A stretch of 64,000 nt of DNA from Saccharothrix sp. ST-888 (GTDB lineage Bacteria; Actinomycetota; Actinomycetes; Streptomycetales; Streptomycetaceae), in contig NZ_JYJF01000017.1 in the NCBI RefSeq assembly GCF_000955975.1, forward strand, positions 12,881 through 76,880, in the 5' to 3' direction. The first letter of the stretch is position 1, and each line of letters opens with the position of its first letter. Positions 33,801-41,817 of this stretch are shown piece by piece. Both the position numbers and the translations under genes were made by a program. The notes beneath the pieces are model-generated. The model was not told the DNA's origin. It searched no databases and was given only the letters and a program-made list of their open reading frames with translations.

Positions 33801-34781
33801 CTACAGCCAGCCGCGTTCCCGGGCCGCCATCCCGGCCTGGAACCTGGTGGTCGCGCCGAGCTGCCGCATCAGCGTCTGCAACCGCCGCTGGGTGGTCCTG
33901 GCACTCCAGCCGAGCGACCGGGCGATCGACTCGTCGGTGAGCCCGGCCGCGAGCAGGCCGAGCAGCTTGCGGTGGTCCTCCTCGGGGCCCGAGCCCTCGC
34001 TCCCGGTGCCGATCGCCGCCTGGAGCGGGACCGCCCGTTCCCACTCCGCCTCGAAGAGCGCGTCCAGGCCCTGGAGCAGGGCGGACGGATGGACCACGTA
34101 CGCGGCGTCCAGGACGGCGTCGCCGACACTGATCGGGATGATCGCCATCCGGTCGTCGGCCATCATCATCTTCATCGGCAGCACCGGCCGGACCCTGCAC
34201 TCCTCGCCGTCCGCGACACCGGGCAGGATGTCCTTCTCCAGCCGCCCGGGCCAGGCGACGGCCTCCTTGTCGTAGATCGCGCGGAACTTCAGCCCGGCCT
34301 TGAGCCGCTGGCGCTGCCGGGGCAGGGCGGCCACCGGGTCCTGGATGTAGGGCGGGCAGTCGAAGCCGCGCACCTGGTACTGGGCGGTCCCGACCAGGTG
34401 CTCCAGCCGCTGGGCGATGGCCTCACCGCCGGTCAGCACCTCGACCGAGTGAGCGGGGTCGGTGAAGCGGCTGGCCTCCCGGAAGGCGTCCATCAGCCGG
34501 TGCATCTCGGCGCGAGCGCCGCGCAGCTGGGCCTCGCGGTGGCCGATCAGAGTGCCGATGGCGACGTCGGGGGCGACGGCCAGGTAACGCTCGCGGTCGA
34601 CCGGGCCGCGGGTCACCATGCCCTGCTCGGCCAACCGGTCCAGGGCCGCCCGGCCCTGTTGCAGCGTCAGTCCGCACTGGTCGGCGAGCTCCTCGGCGGT
34701 GGACTGGGGCGCGGCCACCAGCGCCGCGTACAGCTGTCCGTCCGGCCGACCAAGACCGAGCACTCCGAATGCGTCGAGCAC
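33801..34781 (-). CDS. TrmB/LuxR-type transcriptional regulator
   Basis: The 326-residue protein starts at GTG 34781 behind GGAAGGAA and opens with a TrmB-like winged helix (LDAFGVLGLGRPDGQLYAALVAAPQSTAEELADQCGL). A central ligand-type domain (residues about 100-240) contains QVRGFDCPPYIQDP and RAIYDKEAVAWPGRLE. The C-terminus has a LuxR-like helix-turn-helix: LLGLLAAGLTDESIARSLGWSARTTQRRLQTLMRQLGATTRFQAG. This class is common in streptomycetes and often sits beside secondary-metabolism or peptide genes. Its target is unknown. It converges on the DUF952 gene and is preceded by the rluB terminator. Confidence 0.85.
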   Translation of the reverse strand: MLDAFGVLGLGRPDGQLYAALVAAPQSTAEELADQCGLTLQQGRAALDRLAEQGMVTRGPVDRERYLAVAPDVAIGTLIGHREAQLRGARAEMHRLMDAFREASRFTDPAHSVEVLTGGEAIAQRLEHLVGTAQYQVRGFDCPPYIQDPVAALPRQRQRLKAGLKFRAIYDKEAVAWPGRLEKDILPGVADGEECRVRPVLPMKMMMADDRMAIIPISVGDAVLDAAYVVHPSALLQGLDALFEAEWERAVPLQAAIGTGSEGSGPEEDHRKLLGLLAAGLTDESIARSLGWSARTTQRRLQTLMRQLGATTRFQAGMAARERGWL

Positions 34782-34934
34782 GACGTTCCTTCCCCCACGA
34801 GCTCCCCGGGTGGCGCACTCCCGCCATCCGGCCGGGCGCCAGTTGCTGGCAATCGTGCGCCACGGATCGAGCGGCTGACAAGCCGGGGGGAACCCGGTGC
34901 GGCCAGGCTCACACCCCGTCCCCGCAGGACAGCA

Positions 34935-34968
34935 GAGGGCCTCCCCGCCGAACGGCGGGGAGGCCCTC
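34935..34968 (-). terminator. Terminator hairpin behind rluB
   Basis: A perfect 15-bp stem (GAGGGCCTCCCCGCC / GGCGGGGAGGCCCTC) with a GAAC loop lies 35 bases after the rluB stop on the minus strand. There is no T-run. It separates the rluB/scp transcript from the regulator gene. Confidence 0.88.
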
Positions 34969-35002
34969 ATCACCAGGTCCTACGGACCGGTAACACCGGG
35001 CC

Positions 35003-36355
35003 TTACAGACCGACCTCGCGCATCAGCTGGCCGACCTCCGGGTTGGTCAGACGGCGCAGCCAGCCCGACTTCTGGTCGCCCAGGGCGATCGGGCCGAAGT
35101 GGGTCCGGACCAGCTTCTCCACCGGGAAGCCCGCCTCGGCCAGCATCCGGCGCACGATGTGCTTGCGGCCCTCGTGCAGGGTGACCTCGACCAGGTAGTT
35201 CTTGCCGACGTTCGAGACCACCTTGAAGCTGTCGGCGCGGGCGAAGCCGTCCTCCAGCTCGATGCCCTGCGCGAGCTGCTTGCCCAGGTCGCGCGGGATC
35301 GGGCCCTGGATGGCCGCCAGGTAGGTCTTGGTGACGCCGTAGCGGGGGTGGGTCAGGCGGTGGGCCAGCTCACCGTGGTTGGTGAGCAGGATGATGCCCT
35401 CGGTCTCGGTGTCCAGGCGGCCGACGTGGAACAGCCGGGTCTCCCGGTTGGTCACGTAGTCGCCCAGGCACTGGCGGCCGTCCGGGTCCTCCATGGTGGA
35501 GACCACGCCGGCCGGCTTGTTGAGCGCGAAGAACAGGTACGACTGGGTGGCGACGGTCAGGCCGTCCACCTTGATCTCGTCCTTCTCCGGGTCCACCCGC
35601 TTGCCCTGCTCGGTGACCAGGAGGCCGTTGACCTCGACCCGGCCCTGCTCGATCAGCTCCTCGCAGGCGCGACGGCTGCCGATACCGGCCCGCGCCAGCA
35701 CCTTCTGCAGCCGCTCGCCCTCGGGCTCGCCGAAGGTCTTGGGCAGCTTCACGGCCGGCTTGTCGTGCCGGGCCAGCACCGCGTCCTCGATCCGGGCCTG
35801 CAGCTCACGCGAGCGCTGCGGCTGACGGCGCGGGTCGCCCGGGGCGCCCTGGCCCTCACGGCGCGGCCGCGGGGCCGGCGAGGGCTTCCGGGCACCGAAG
35901 CTGCTGCGGCCCGGCGTGGCGTTGGGGCCGCCACCGTACTCGGGCCGGTCGTAACGGCGCTCCTCCGGACGCGGCTGGCCCTTCCCCGACCCCGAGCCCT
36001 GCCGCCGGTCGTCACGCCCGTACGAGCCACCGCCGCGCGAGGAGGACGAACCGCCACCGTACGAACCACCGTCACGCCCGTACGAACCGCCGCCACGCGA
36101 AGACGACGAACCGCCACCGTACGAACCACCATCACGCCCGTACGAACCGCCACCACGCGAAGACGACGAACCGCCCCGCCCGCCGGCCTGGCCGCCCTGG
36201 CCGCCACGGCCACCGCCGCTGCCGCCACTGCCGCCGCCGTAGGACGAGCCGCCCCGGGAGCCGCCGTACGAGCCGCCCCGGCCCCCGCCCTGTCCACCAC
36301 GGCTCTGGCCGCCGCCACCGCCGCCGCTGTTCCTGCCGTTGCCACTGCTACGCAT
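35003..36355 (-). CDS. rluB: 23S rRNA pseudouridine synthase RluB with long Gly/Ser/Tyr-rich tail
   Basis: The 450-residue protein has an S4 RNA-binding domain at about residues 210-260 (GERLQKVLARAGIGSRRACEELIEQGRVEVNG) and the RsuA-type synthase domain with the catalytic Asp in FHVGRLDTETEGIILLTN. The first 200 residues are disordered Gly/Ser/Arg/Tyr repeats, including three near-identical units of GGSYGRD...SSSSRG (DNA repeats at about 36015-36175). Streptomycete RluB proteins often carry such tails. ATG 36355 was chosen because homologues begin MRSSGRN; it has no clear ribosome site, and a GTG at 36415 is possible. It follows scpB. Confidence 0.93.
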   Translation of the reverse strand: MRSSGNGRNSGGGGGGQSRGGQGGGRGGSYGGSRGGSSYGGGSGGSGGGRGGQGGQAGGRGGSSSSRGGGSYGRDGGSYGGGSSSSRGGGSYGRDGGSYGGGSSSSRGGGSYGRDDRRQGSGSGKGQPRPEERRYDRPEYGGGPNATPGRSSFGARKPSPAPRPRREGQGAPGDPRRQPQRSRELQARIEDAVLARHDKPAVKLPKTFGEPEGERLQKVLARAGIGSRRACEELIEQGRVEVNGLLVTEQGKRVDPEKDEIKVDGLTVATQSYLFFALNKPAGVVSTMEDPDGRQCLGDYVTNRETRLFHVGRLDTETEGIILLTNHGELAHRLTHPRYGVTKTYLAAIQGPIPRDLGKQLAQGIELEDGFARADSFKVVSNVGKNYLVEVTLHEGRKHIVRRMLAEAGFPVEKLVRTHFGPIALGDQKSGWLRRLTNPEVGQLMREVGL

Positions 36356-36429
36356 CAAAATGTCCGTACGTCGTATCCGTCTGGGGAGTGTGCAAGTCGT
36401 TTCGGCCGACCTCACCGCCCCCTGCCCGA

Positions 36430-37245
36430 TCAGACACGAGCCCGACCGGCCTCGTCTCCGCCGCCCACCGCACGTGCGGCGGCGACCGCCTCCGCGATCA
36501 TCGTGCCTTCGAGGGACTCCGCTTCCACGTCGTCGACCTCGGGCAGGAAGGGTGCGAGCTCCGGCAGCTCGTCCAGGCCGCGAAGCCCCATCCGTTCCAG
36601 GAAGTAGTTCGTCGTCCGATACAGGATCGCACCTGTTTCGGGCTCGGACCCGGTCTCTTCCACCAGTCCTCGCTGTACCAGGGTACGCATCACGCCGTCA
36701 CAGTTCACACCGCGTACCGCGGAGACCCGGCCGCGCGACACCGGTTGCCGGTATGCGATCACCGCCAGCGTCTCCAACGCGGCCTGGGTCAGCCTCGACT
36801 GCCGGCCGTCCAGGACATAGCGGTCCACGGCGGGTGAGCACTCGCTCCGGGTGTAGAACCGCCAGCCCCCGGCCACCTGCCGCAGGTCGAAGCCGCGGCC
36901 CTGGGCGGTGTACTCGGCGGACAGCTCGCGCAGCACGGCGGCCACCTCGGCGCGCGGACGCTCCAGCACCTCGGCCAGGTGCGCCTCGGTGGCGGGCTCG
37001 TCCACCACCAGCAGGATCGCCTCCAGCGCGGCCCGCACCGGCACGCCGTCGCCGGTCACCGGCGGCCCTGCGGCCACACCGGCAGGCTGCTCCCCCGGGG
37101 CGGCGGACTGCTCCCCGAGGTCGCAGGCGGGCTCCAGCGGACCGTAGGCGGAGTCCTGCCACTCCTGCGCCCTGGGCTGCCCCGGGACGCCCAGGGCCCG
37201 CCTGGACGGCCTCGGCCGCCCGGCTCCGTCCGGCTGCTCCGTCAC
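36430..37245 (-). CDS. scpB: Segregation and condensation protein B
   Basis: The 271-residue protein is the kleisin-associated winged-helix subunit of the Smc-ScpAB complex that compacts and separates chromosomes. The double winged helix is seen in RAALEAILLVVDEPATEAHLAEVL and SRLTQAALETLAVIAYRQPVSRGRVSAVRGVNCDGVMRTLVQRGLVEE. The first 60 residues and the last 30 are low complexity. Its start overlaps the scpA stop by four bases (ATGA-type), so the two are translationally coupled. Confidence 0.96.
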   Translation of the reverse strand: MTEQPDGAGRPRPSRRALGVPGQPRAQEWQDSAYGPLEPACDLGEQSAAPGEQPAGVAAGPPVTGDGVPVRAALEAILLVVDEPATEAHLAEVLERPRAEVAAVLRELSAEYTAQGRGFDLRQVAGGWRFYTRSECSPAVDRYVLDGRQSRLTQAALETLAVIAYRQPVSRGRVSAVRGVNCDGVMRTLVQRGLVEETGSEPETGAILYRTTNYFLERMGLRGLDELPELAPFLPEVDDVEAESLEGTMIAEAVAAARAVGGGDEAGRARV

Positions 37246-38153
37246 GATGCCGCACCCTCCTCGGCCGTCTCCCGGGCCGTCTCCCGGTCCTCCGCCCCCG
37301 GCGGGCGGTCGAACTCGTCCGTGACCTCGACCGGCCGGTCCGGCTCGGCGACCCAGCGCACCAGCAGCTCGCCCAGCGCCTGGGGCTGCTCGAAGTCCAG
37401 CGCCCGCTCCCGGTACAGCTCCAGCAGCGCCAGGAAGCGGGCGACCACCACCAGGGTGGACTCGGCGTCCGCCACCAGTTGCTCGAACGTCGCGGAACCG
37501 AGCGCGCTGAGCCGGTCCACCACCCGGGCGGCCTGCTCGCGCACGCTGACCGGCGGGGTGTGGATGTGGTCCACGTAGACCACCGGCGCCGGCCTGGGCG
37601 CCATCGCCTTCGCCGCCAGCTGTGCGAAGCGCTCGGCGCCGATGCCGAGCACCACCTCGGGCAGCAGCCCGGCGTGGTGCGGTTCCAGGCCCACGCTGCG
37701 GGCCCGCCGGTGCAGCTCGCTCTCCCAGCGGTCGCCGAGCACCGCCGCCACCTGCTTGTACGCGCGGTACTGGAGCAGCCGGGCGAAGAGCAGGTCGCGG
37801 GCCTCCAGCAGGGCGAGGTCCTCCTCGTCGTCGACCTCGGCGGCGGGCAGCAGCCTGGCCGCCTTGAGGTCCAGCAGGGTGGCCGCGACCACCAGGAACT
37901 CGGTCGCCGCGTCCAGGTCCCAGTCGGGGCCCATCGCCCGGATGTGCGCGACGAACTCGTCGGTGACCCTGGAGAGCGCCACCTCGGTGACGTCCATCCG
38001 GTGCTTGGCGATCAGGCTGAGCAGCAGGTCGAACGGGCCCTCGAAGTTGTCCAGCCGCACCAGGAACCCGGCCCGTGCCCCGCCGGCCGCGCCGGCCTCA
38101 CCGGCCTCGACGGCGGGCCGGACGGCCCCTGCGGGTTCAACGGTGCTCGACAT
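37242..38153 (-). CDS. scpA: Segregation and condensation protein A
   Basis: The 303-residue kleisin links the Smc heads. The family signature FLVRLDNFEGPFDLLLSLIAKHRMDVTEVALSRVTDEF starts near residue 28, followed by DLDAATEFLVVAATLLDLKAARLLP and the C-terminal winged-helix VRWVAEPDRPVEVTDEF. An Ala/Gly-rich N-terminal tail of about 28 residues precedes it. It lies behind the ParA-family gene and the small gene at 38358, matching the usual streptomycete order of parA-like gene, scpA, scpB and rluB. Confidence 0.96.
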   Translation of the reverse strand: MSSTVEPAGAVRPAVEAGEAGAAGGARAGFLVRLDNFEGPFDLLLSLIAKHRMDVTEVALSRVTDEFVAHIRAMGPDWDLDAATEFLVVAATLLDLKAARLLPAAEVDDEEDLALLEARDLLFARLLQYRAYKQVAAVLGDRWESELHRRARSVGLEPHHAGLLPEVVLGIGAERFAQLAAKAMAPRPAPVVYVDHIHTPPVSVREQAARVVDRLSALGSATFEQLVADAESTLVVVARFLALLELYRERALDFEQPQALGELLVRWVAEPDRPVEVTDEFDRPPGAEDRETARETAEEGAAS

Positions 38154-38357
38154 GACGGTCCATCTTCACCCACCCCGGCTCCCCGACGCCGCAGGCACGT
38201 GGTGAACCCCCCGGGGGGCTCGGGACTCCATCCGGTCGACTGCGTGCGCGGCAGACCCCGCGCCTTCGCGGCGGCCGGGCGGGCGGTCCCTCGCGCCCAG
38301 GGGCGCACGGCTCGCCGAGTGGTACCGGGCCGGCTCCGCAGAACCTCGATCCGGGCT

Positions 38358-38888
38358 TCAGCGGCCGCGCAGCCGCCGCACCAGGATGCTCGCCTCACCG
38401 CGCTGCTCCAGGTCGGCCAGGACGACCGAGATGGCCTCCCGGACCACCCGGCCGCGGTCCACCGCCAGCCCGTGCTCACCGCGCAGGACCAGCCGGGCGT
38501 GCTCCAGGTCCATGAGCTCCTCGGCGGACACGTACACGGTGATCTTCTCGTCGTGCCGCTCGCGCCCGGTGGGCCGCCGGGCGGCCCGGCTCCGGGAGCG
38601 GGCCCGCCGGGCGGCCTCCCCCGTCTGCTCCTCGCCCGAGGCCGGCCCCTGCGGCTGCCGCCCGGGGGCCTGCTGCGGGACGCCCGCGGCGTTCTCGGCG
38701 GCCGGCCGCGGCTGCTCAAGGCGGCCGCCGGGCGACTGATTCGGGGCGTCCGCCGACCCCGGCCCGGTGCCGGGCTCGGCCGCGCGGGCGGTCTCCGCTC
38801 TGGGCGCCTCGGCCGGCCGGGCGAGGGAGGGCGACAGCGCCATCCCGCCCGTGGTCCGGAACAGCTCGTCGGCCCCCGGGAGACTCAC
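38358..38888 (-). CDS. Conserved small protein between parA-like gene and scpA
   Basis: The 176-residue protein starts at GTG 38888 overlapping the ParA-type stop (GTGA), which indicates coupling. The N-terminal 100 residues are Pro/Ala/Gln-rich and disordered (ADELFRTTGGMALSPSLARP at the start). The C-terminal 65 residues form a compact helical unit: HDEKITVYVSAEELMDLEHARLVLRGEHGLAVDRGRVVREAISVVLADL. This is similar to ribbon-helix-helix or ParG/ParB-like DNA-binding parts that pair with ParA, though I cannot name the family. A role as ParA partner is inferred from position and coupling. Confidence 0.75.
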   Translation of the reverse strand: MSLPGADELFRTTGGMALSPSLARPAEAPRAETARAAEPGTGPGSADAPNQSPGGRLEQPRPAAENAAGVPQQAPGRQPQGPASGEEQTGEAARRARSRSRAARRPTGRERHDEKITVYVSAEELMDLEHARLVLRGEHGLAVDRGRVVREAISVVLADLEQRGEASILVRRLRGR

Positions 38889-40051
38889 TCGGCGGGGCGG
38901 CACCGGTCGAGCACCTCCCTGGCGAGCTGGCGGTAGGCGGCGGCACCGACCGAGTTGGTCGCGTACGTGGTGATCGGCTCGCCGGCCACCGTGGTCTCCG
39001 GGAAGCGGACGGTCCGGCCGATCACGGTGTGGAAGACGTGCTCGCCGAACGCCTCGACCACCCGGGCCAGCACCTCGCGGCTGTGCACGGTGCGCGAGTC
39101 GTACATGGTGGCCAGGATGCCGTCCAGGCGCAGCTCGGGGTTGAGCCGCTCGCAGACCTTCTCGATGGTCTCGGTCAGCAGCGCGACACCGCGCAGCGCG
39201 AAGAACTCGCACTCCAGCGGGACGATCACGCTGTGAGCGGCCGTCAGGGCATTGACCGTCAGCAGGCCCAGCGAGGGCTGGCAGTCGATGATGACGAAGT
39301 CGTAGTCGGGCAGCAGCGGCTTCAACGCCCGTGCCAGCGCGGACTCCCGGGCCACCTCGCTGACCAGCTGCACCTCGGCGGCGCTGAGGTCGATGTTGGA
39401 GGGCAGCAGGTCCATGCCGGGGATGGCGGTCTTCAGCAGCACCTCATCGGCCGTCAGACCCCGCTCCATGAGCAGGTTGTAGACCGTGACGTCGAGCTCC
39501 ATCGGGTTGACGCCCAGTCCGACGGAGAGCGCGCCCTGCGGGTCGAAGTCGACCAACAGCACCCGGCGGCCGTACTCGGCGAGCGCGGCACCCAGGTTGA
39601 TGGTCGACGTGGTCTTGCCGACGCCGCCCTTCTGGTTGCACATCGCGATGATCTGCGCGGGGCCGTGCTCGGCCAGCGGCGCGGGGATCGGGAAGTAGGG
39701 CTGCGGGCGGCCGGTGGGGCCGATCCGCTCACGGCGTTGGCGTGCTGCGTCAGGGGCCAAGGTGGCGGCGTACTCCGGATCGGGTTCGTACTCGGCATCC
39801 GGGTCGTCGTACGAGCCGTAGGCGAAGTCGCCGTAGATCAGGCCGTGGGCGGCCAGGTCGGCGTCGTAGTCGGTGACGGTGGCGGTGACGCCGGAGGTCT
39901 GGCGTGCCTCGAAGGTGCGGACCGCGACCGAGCCGACCTCCACCGAACCCACCGTGGCCTGCCGGGCCGTGAGCTCCTCGTTCGGCTGTCCGGCGGCGTG
40001 CTCCGCCAGTCCTGGCTGACCACCCCCGGGAGCAAATGTCGACTCATTCAC
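38885..40051 (-). CDS. ParA-family ATPase
   Basis: The 388-residue protein belongs to the ParA/Soj ATPases that move DNA or cargo. The deviant Walker A KGGVGKTT lies at residues 141-148; VDFDPQGALSVGLG and FVIIDCQPSLG follow as the A' and B motifs, and LEREF-like PLECEFFALRGV is present. The first 130 residues are an acidic, Tyr/Asp-rich extension (YDDPDAEYEPDPEY). It is not the ParA beside oriC but the copy next to scpAB found in streptomycetes. GTG 40051 follows AGGAGG. It is translationally coupled to the small gene behind it. Confidence 0.93.
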   Translation of the reverse strand: MNESTFAPGGGQPGLAEHAAGQPNEELTARQATVGSVEVGSVAVRTFEARQTSGVTATVTDYDADLAAHGLIYGDFAYGSYDDPDAEYEPDPEYAATLAPDAARQRRERIGPTGRPQPYFPIPAPLAEHGPAQIIAMCNQKGGVGKTTSTINLGAALAEYGRRVLLVDFDPQGALSVGLGVNPMELDVTVYNLLMERGLTADEVLLKTAIPGMDLLPSNIDLSAAEVQLVSEVARESALARALKPLLPDYDFVIIDCQPSLGLLTVNALTAAHSVIVPLECEFFALRGVALLTETIEKVCERLNPELRLDGILATMYDSRTVHSREVLARVVEAFGEHVFHTVIGRTVRFPETTVAGEPITTYATNSVGAAAYRQLAREVLDRCRPAE

Positions 40052-40125
40052 AAGTCGTCTTACCTCCTTGGGCATCCAGGACTCTATGTCGATTCGTCAG
40101 CGTGGCAGCATGCCGACGGTTTGCG

Positions 40126-40155
40126 ACTCTAGGCCGTCTGCGGCGTTCGCAGCAA
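40126..40155 (-). promoter_or_regulatory. Probable promoter of the ParA-scp-rluB operon
   Basis: On the minus strand TTGCTG and TAGAGT are separated by 18 bases, a good match to the main vegetative sigma factor of Streptomyces. A second TAGAGT lies at 40081-40086 nearer the gene, but with a weaker -35. The start codon is about 75 bases downstream of the first. Confidence 0.5.
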
Positions 40156-40365
40156 CACAATCCACGGTAGTGGGCCGGATGTGTCGGCCGTCGGACCGCT
40201 CGCTGTCAAGGGCCGAGCGAGTCCATGACCCTGACGTTTCTGCGGAGGTCACCGCCGCCCGGCGGGCGGGTCACCCTCCCTGCCGCAGCGGGCGGGTGAC
40301 GTGTTGCACATAAATTGACATCACAAGATCGCTCGGCCCCCGCCACCGGCTCCGGGCATGCTGAA

Positions 40366-40417
40366 GCCCCCGGCCCTCCCCCTGCCAGCTGGCGGGCAGG
40401 GAAGGAGGGTCGGGGGC
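40366..40417 (-). terminator. Terminator behind ald
   Basis: A long imperfect hairpin: outer arms GCCCCCGGCCCTCC and GGAGGGTCGGGGGC flank an inner CCTGCC...GGCAGG. It lies about 45 bases after the alanine dehydrogenase stop. The remaining 40156-40365 stretch shows no gene. Confidence 0.8.
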
Positions 40418-40460
40418 GTGGCACCGCCCTACCGGGGCGAGCCGTTCAGCTGATGCGCAA

Positions 40461-41576
40461 TCAGGCGAGCACGCTGTCCAGGGAGATGGACTCCAGGCCG
40501 AAGGCCTCGGCGACAGCGGCGTAGGTGATCTGGCCCTCGTGGACGTTCAGACCCTTGGCCAGCGCGGCGTCGCGGCGCAGCGCCTCCTTCCAACCGCGGT
40601 TGGCCAGCTCGACGACGTACGGCAGCGTCGCGTTGGTCAGCGCGTAGGTGGAGGTGTTCGGGACGGCGCCCGGCATGTTGGCCACGCAGTAGAAGACCGA
40701 GTTGTGGACCTGGAAGGTCGGCTCGGCGTGCGTGGTGGGACGCGAGTCCTCGAAGCAGCCGCCCTGGTCGATCGCGATGTCGACGAGCACGGAGCCCGGC
40801 TTCATCCGGGAGACCAGCTCGTTGGTGACCAGCTTCGGGGCCTTGGCACCCGGGATCAGCACGGCGCCGATGACCAGGTCGGCCTCCAGGACCGCGTTCT
40901 CCAGCTCGTAGGCGTTGGAGGCGATGGCCTTGATCTTCGTGCCGAAGATGCGGTCGGCCTCACGCAGCTTGTTGATGTCGCGGTCGAGCAGGGTCACGTC
41001 GTAGCCCATGCCGATGGCGATGGTGGCGGCGTGCCAGCCGGAGACGCCACCGCCGATGACGACGGCCTTCGCCGGGTGGGTGCCGGGCACACCACCGGGG
41101 AGGGTGCCACGGCCGCCGGCCGGACGCATCAGGTGGTACGAGCCGACCTGCGGGGCCAGGCGACCGGCCACCTCGGACATCGGGGCGAGCAGCGGCAGGG
41201 CACCGTTGGCGAGCTGCACGGTCTCGTACGCGATCGCGGTGGTGCCGGACGCGACCAGCGCGTCGGTGCCGGCGCGGTCGGCGGCCAGGTGCAGGTAGGT
41301 GAAGAGGGTCTGGCCCTTGCGCAGGCGGTGGTACTCCTGCGCGATGGGCTCCTTGACCTTCAGCAGCAGGTCAGCAGCGGCCCACACCTCGTCGGCGGTG
41401 GGGAGGATGGTGGCACCGGCGGCCACGTACTCCTCGTTGGTGATCGAGGAGCCGACACCGGCGTTGTCCTCGATGACGACCTCGTGTCCGTTGCGGACCA
41501 GCTCATGCACGCCGGCGGGCGTGATGGCCACGCGGTACTCGTGGTTCTTGACCTCGCGGGGGATGCCGACCTTCAC
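40461..41576 (-). CDS. ald: Alanine dehydrogenase
   Basis: The 371-residue enzyme converts alanine to pyruvate and ammonia with NAD. Family blocks: MKVGIPREVKNHEYRVAITPAGV at the start, LLLKVKEPIAQEYHRLRKGQTLFTYLHLAADR with the catalytic Lys and His, the Rossmann VVIGGGVSGWHAATIAIGMG near residue 170, and the C-terminal NMPGAVPNTSTYALTNATLPY. Length is exactly that of the family. GTG 41576 is taken over longer starts because homologues begin MKVGIPRE. A -10-like TACACT lies about 115 bases upstream (minus strand). It is divergent in style from the ParA operon, reading the same way. Confidence 0.96.
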   Translation of the reverse strand: MKVGIPREVKNHEYRVAITPAGVHELVRNGHEVVIEDNAGVGSSITNEEYVAAGATILPTADEVWAAADLLLKVKEPIAQEYHRLRKGQTLFTYLHLAADRAGTDALVASGTTAIAYETVQLANGALPLLAPMSEVAGRLAPQVGSYHLMRPAGGRGTLPGGVPGTHPAKAVVIGGGVSGWHAATIAIGMGYDVTLLDRDINKLREADRIFGTKIKAIASNAYELENAVLEADLVIGAVLIPGAKAPKLVTNELVSRMKPGSVLVDIAIDQGGCFEDSRPTTHAEPTFQVHNSVFYCVANMPGAVPNTSTYALTNATLPYVVELANRGWKEALRRDAALAKGLNVHEGQITYAAVAEAFGLESISLDSVLA

Positions 41577-41817
41577 GGCTAAACACGTCCTCTTGCCATG
41601 GGGGTCCCTACCGGAGAAGACCGGCGGGCGACGCGCACGGGAGAAGCCATCGGAAGACACCGAGACACACTTCGCTGCGCGACTGCTGTCGAGTGTAATG
41701 AAGCCCAGCGAATCCGCCAGCCTTCCAAACTGAATAAATCAGCTCGTTACATTGGCACTTTCGTAGGCTTGTGACGGGATCACGCCGCCAATAGCGACCA
41801 ACCACACATCTAAGACA

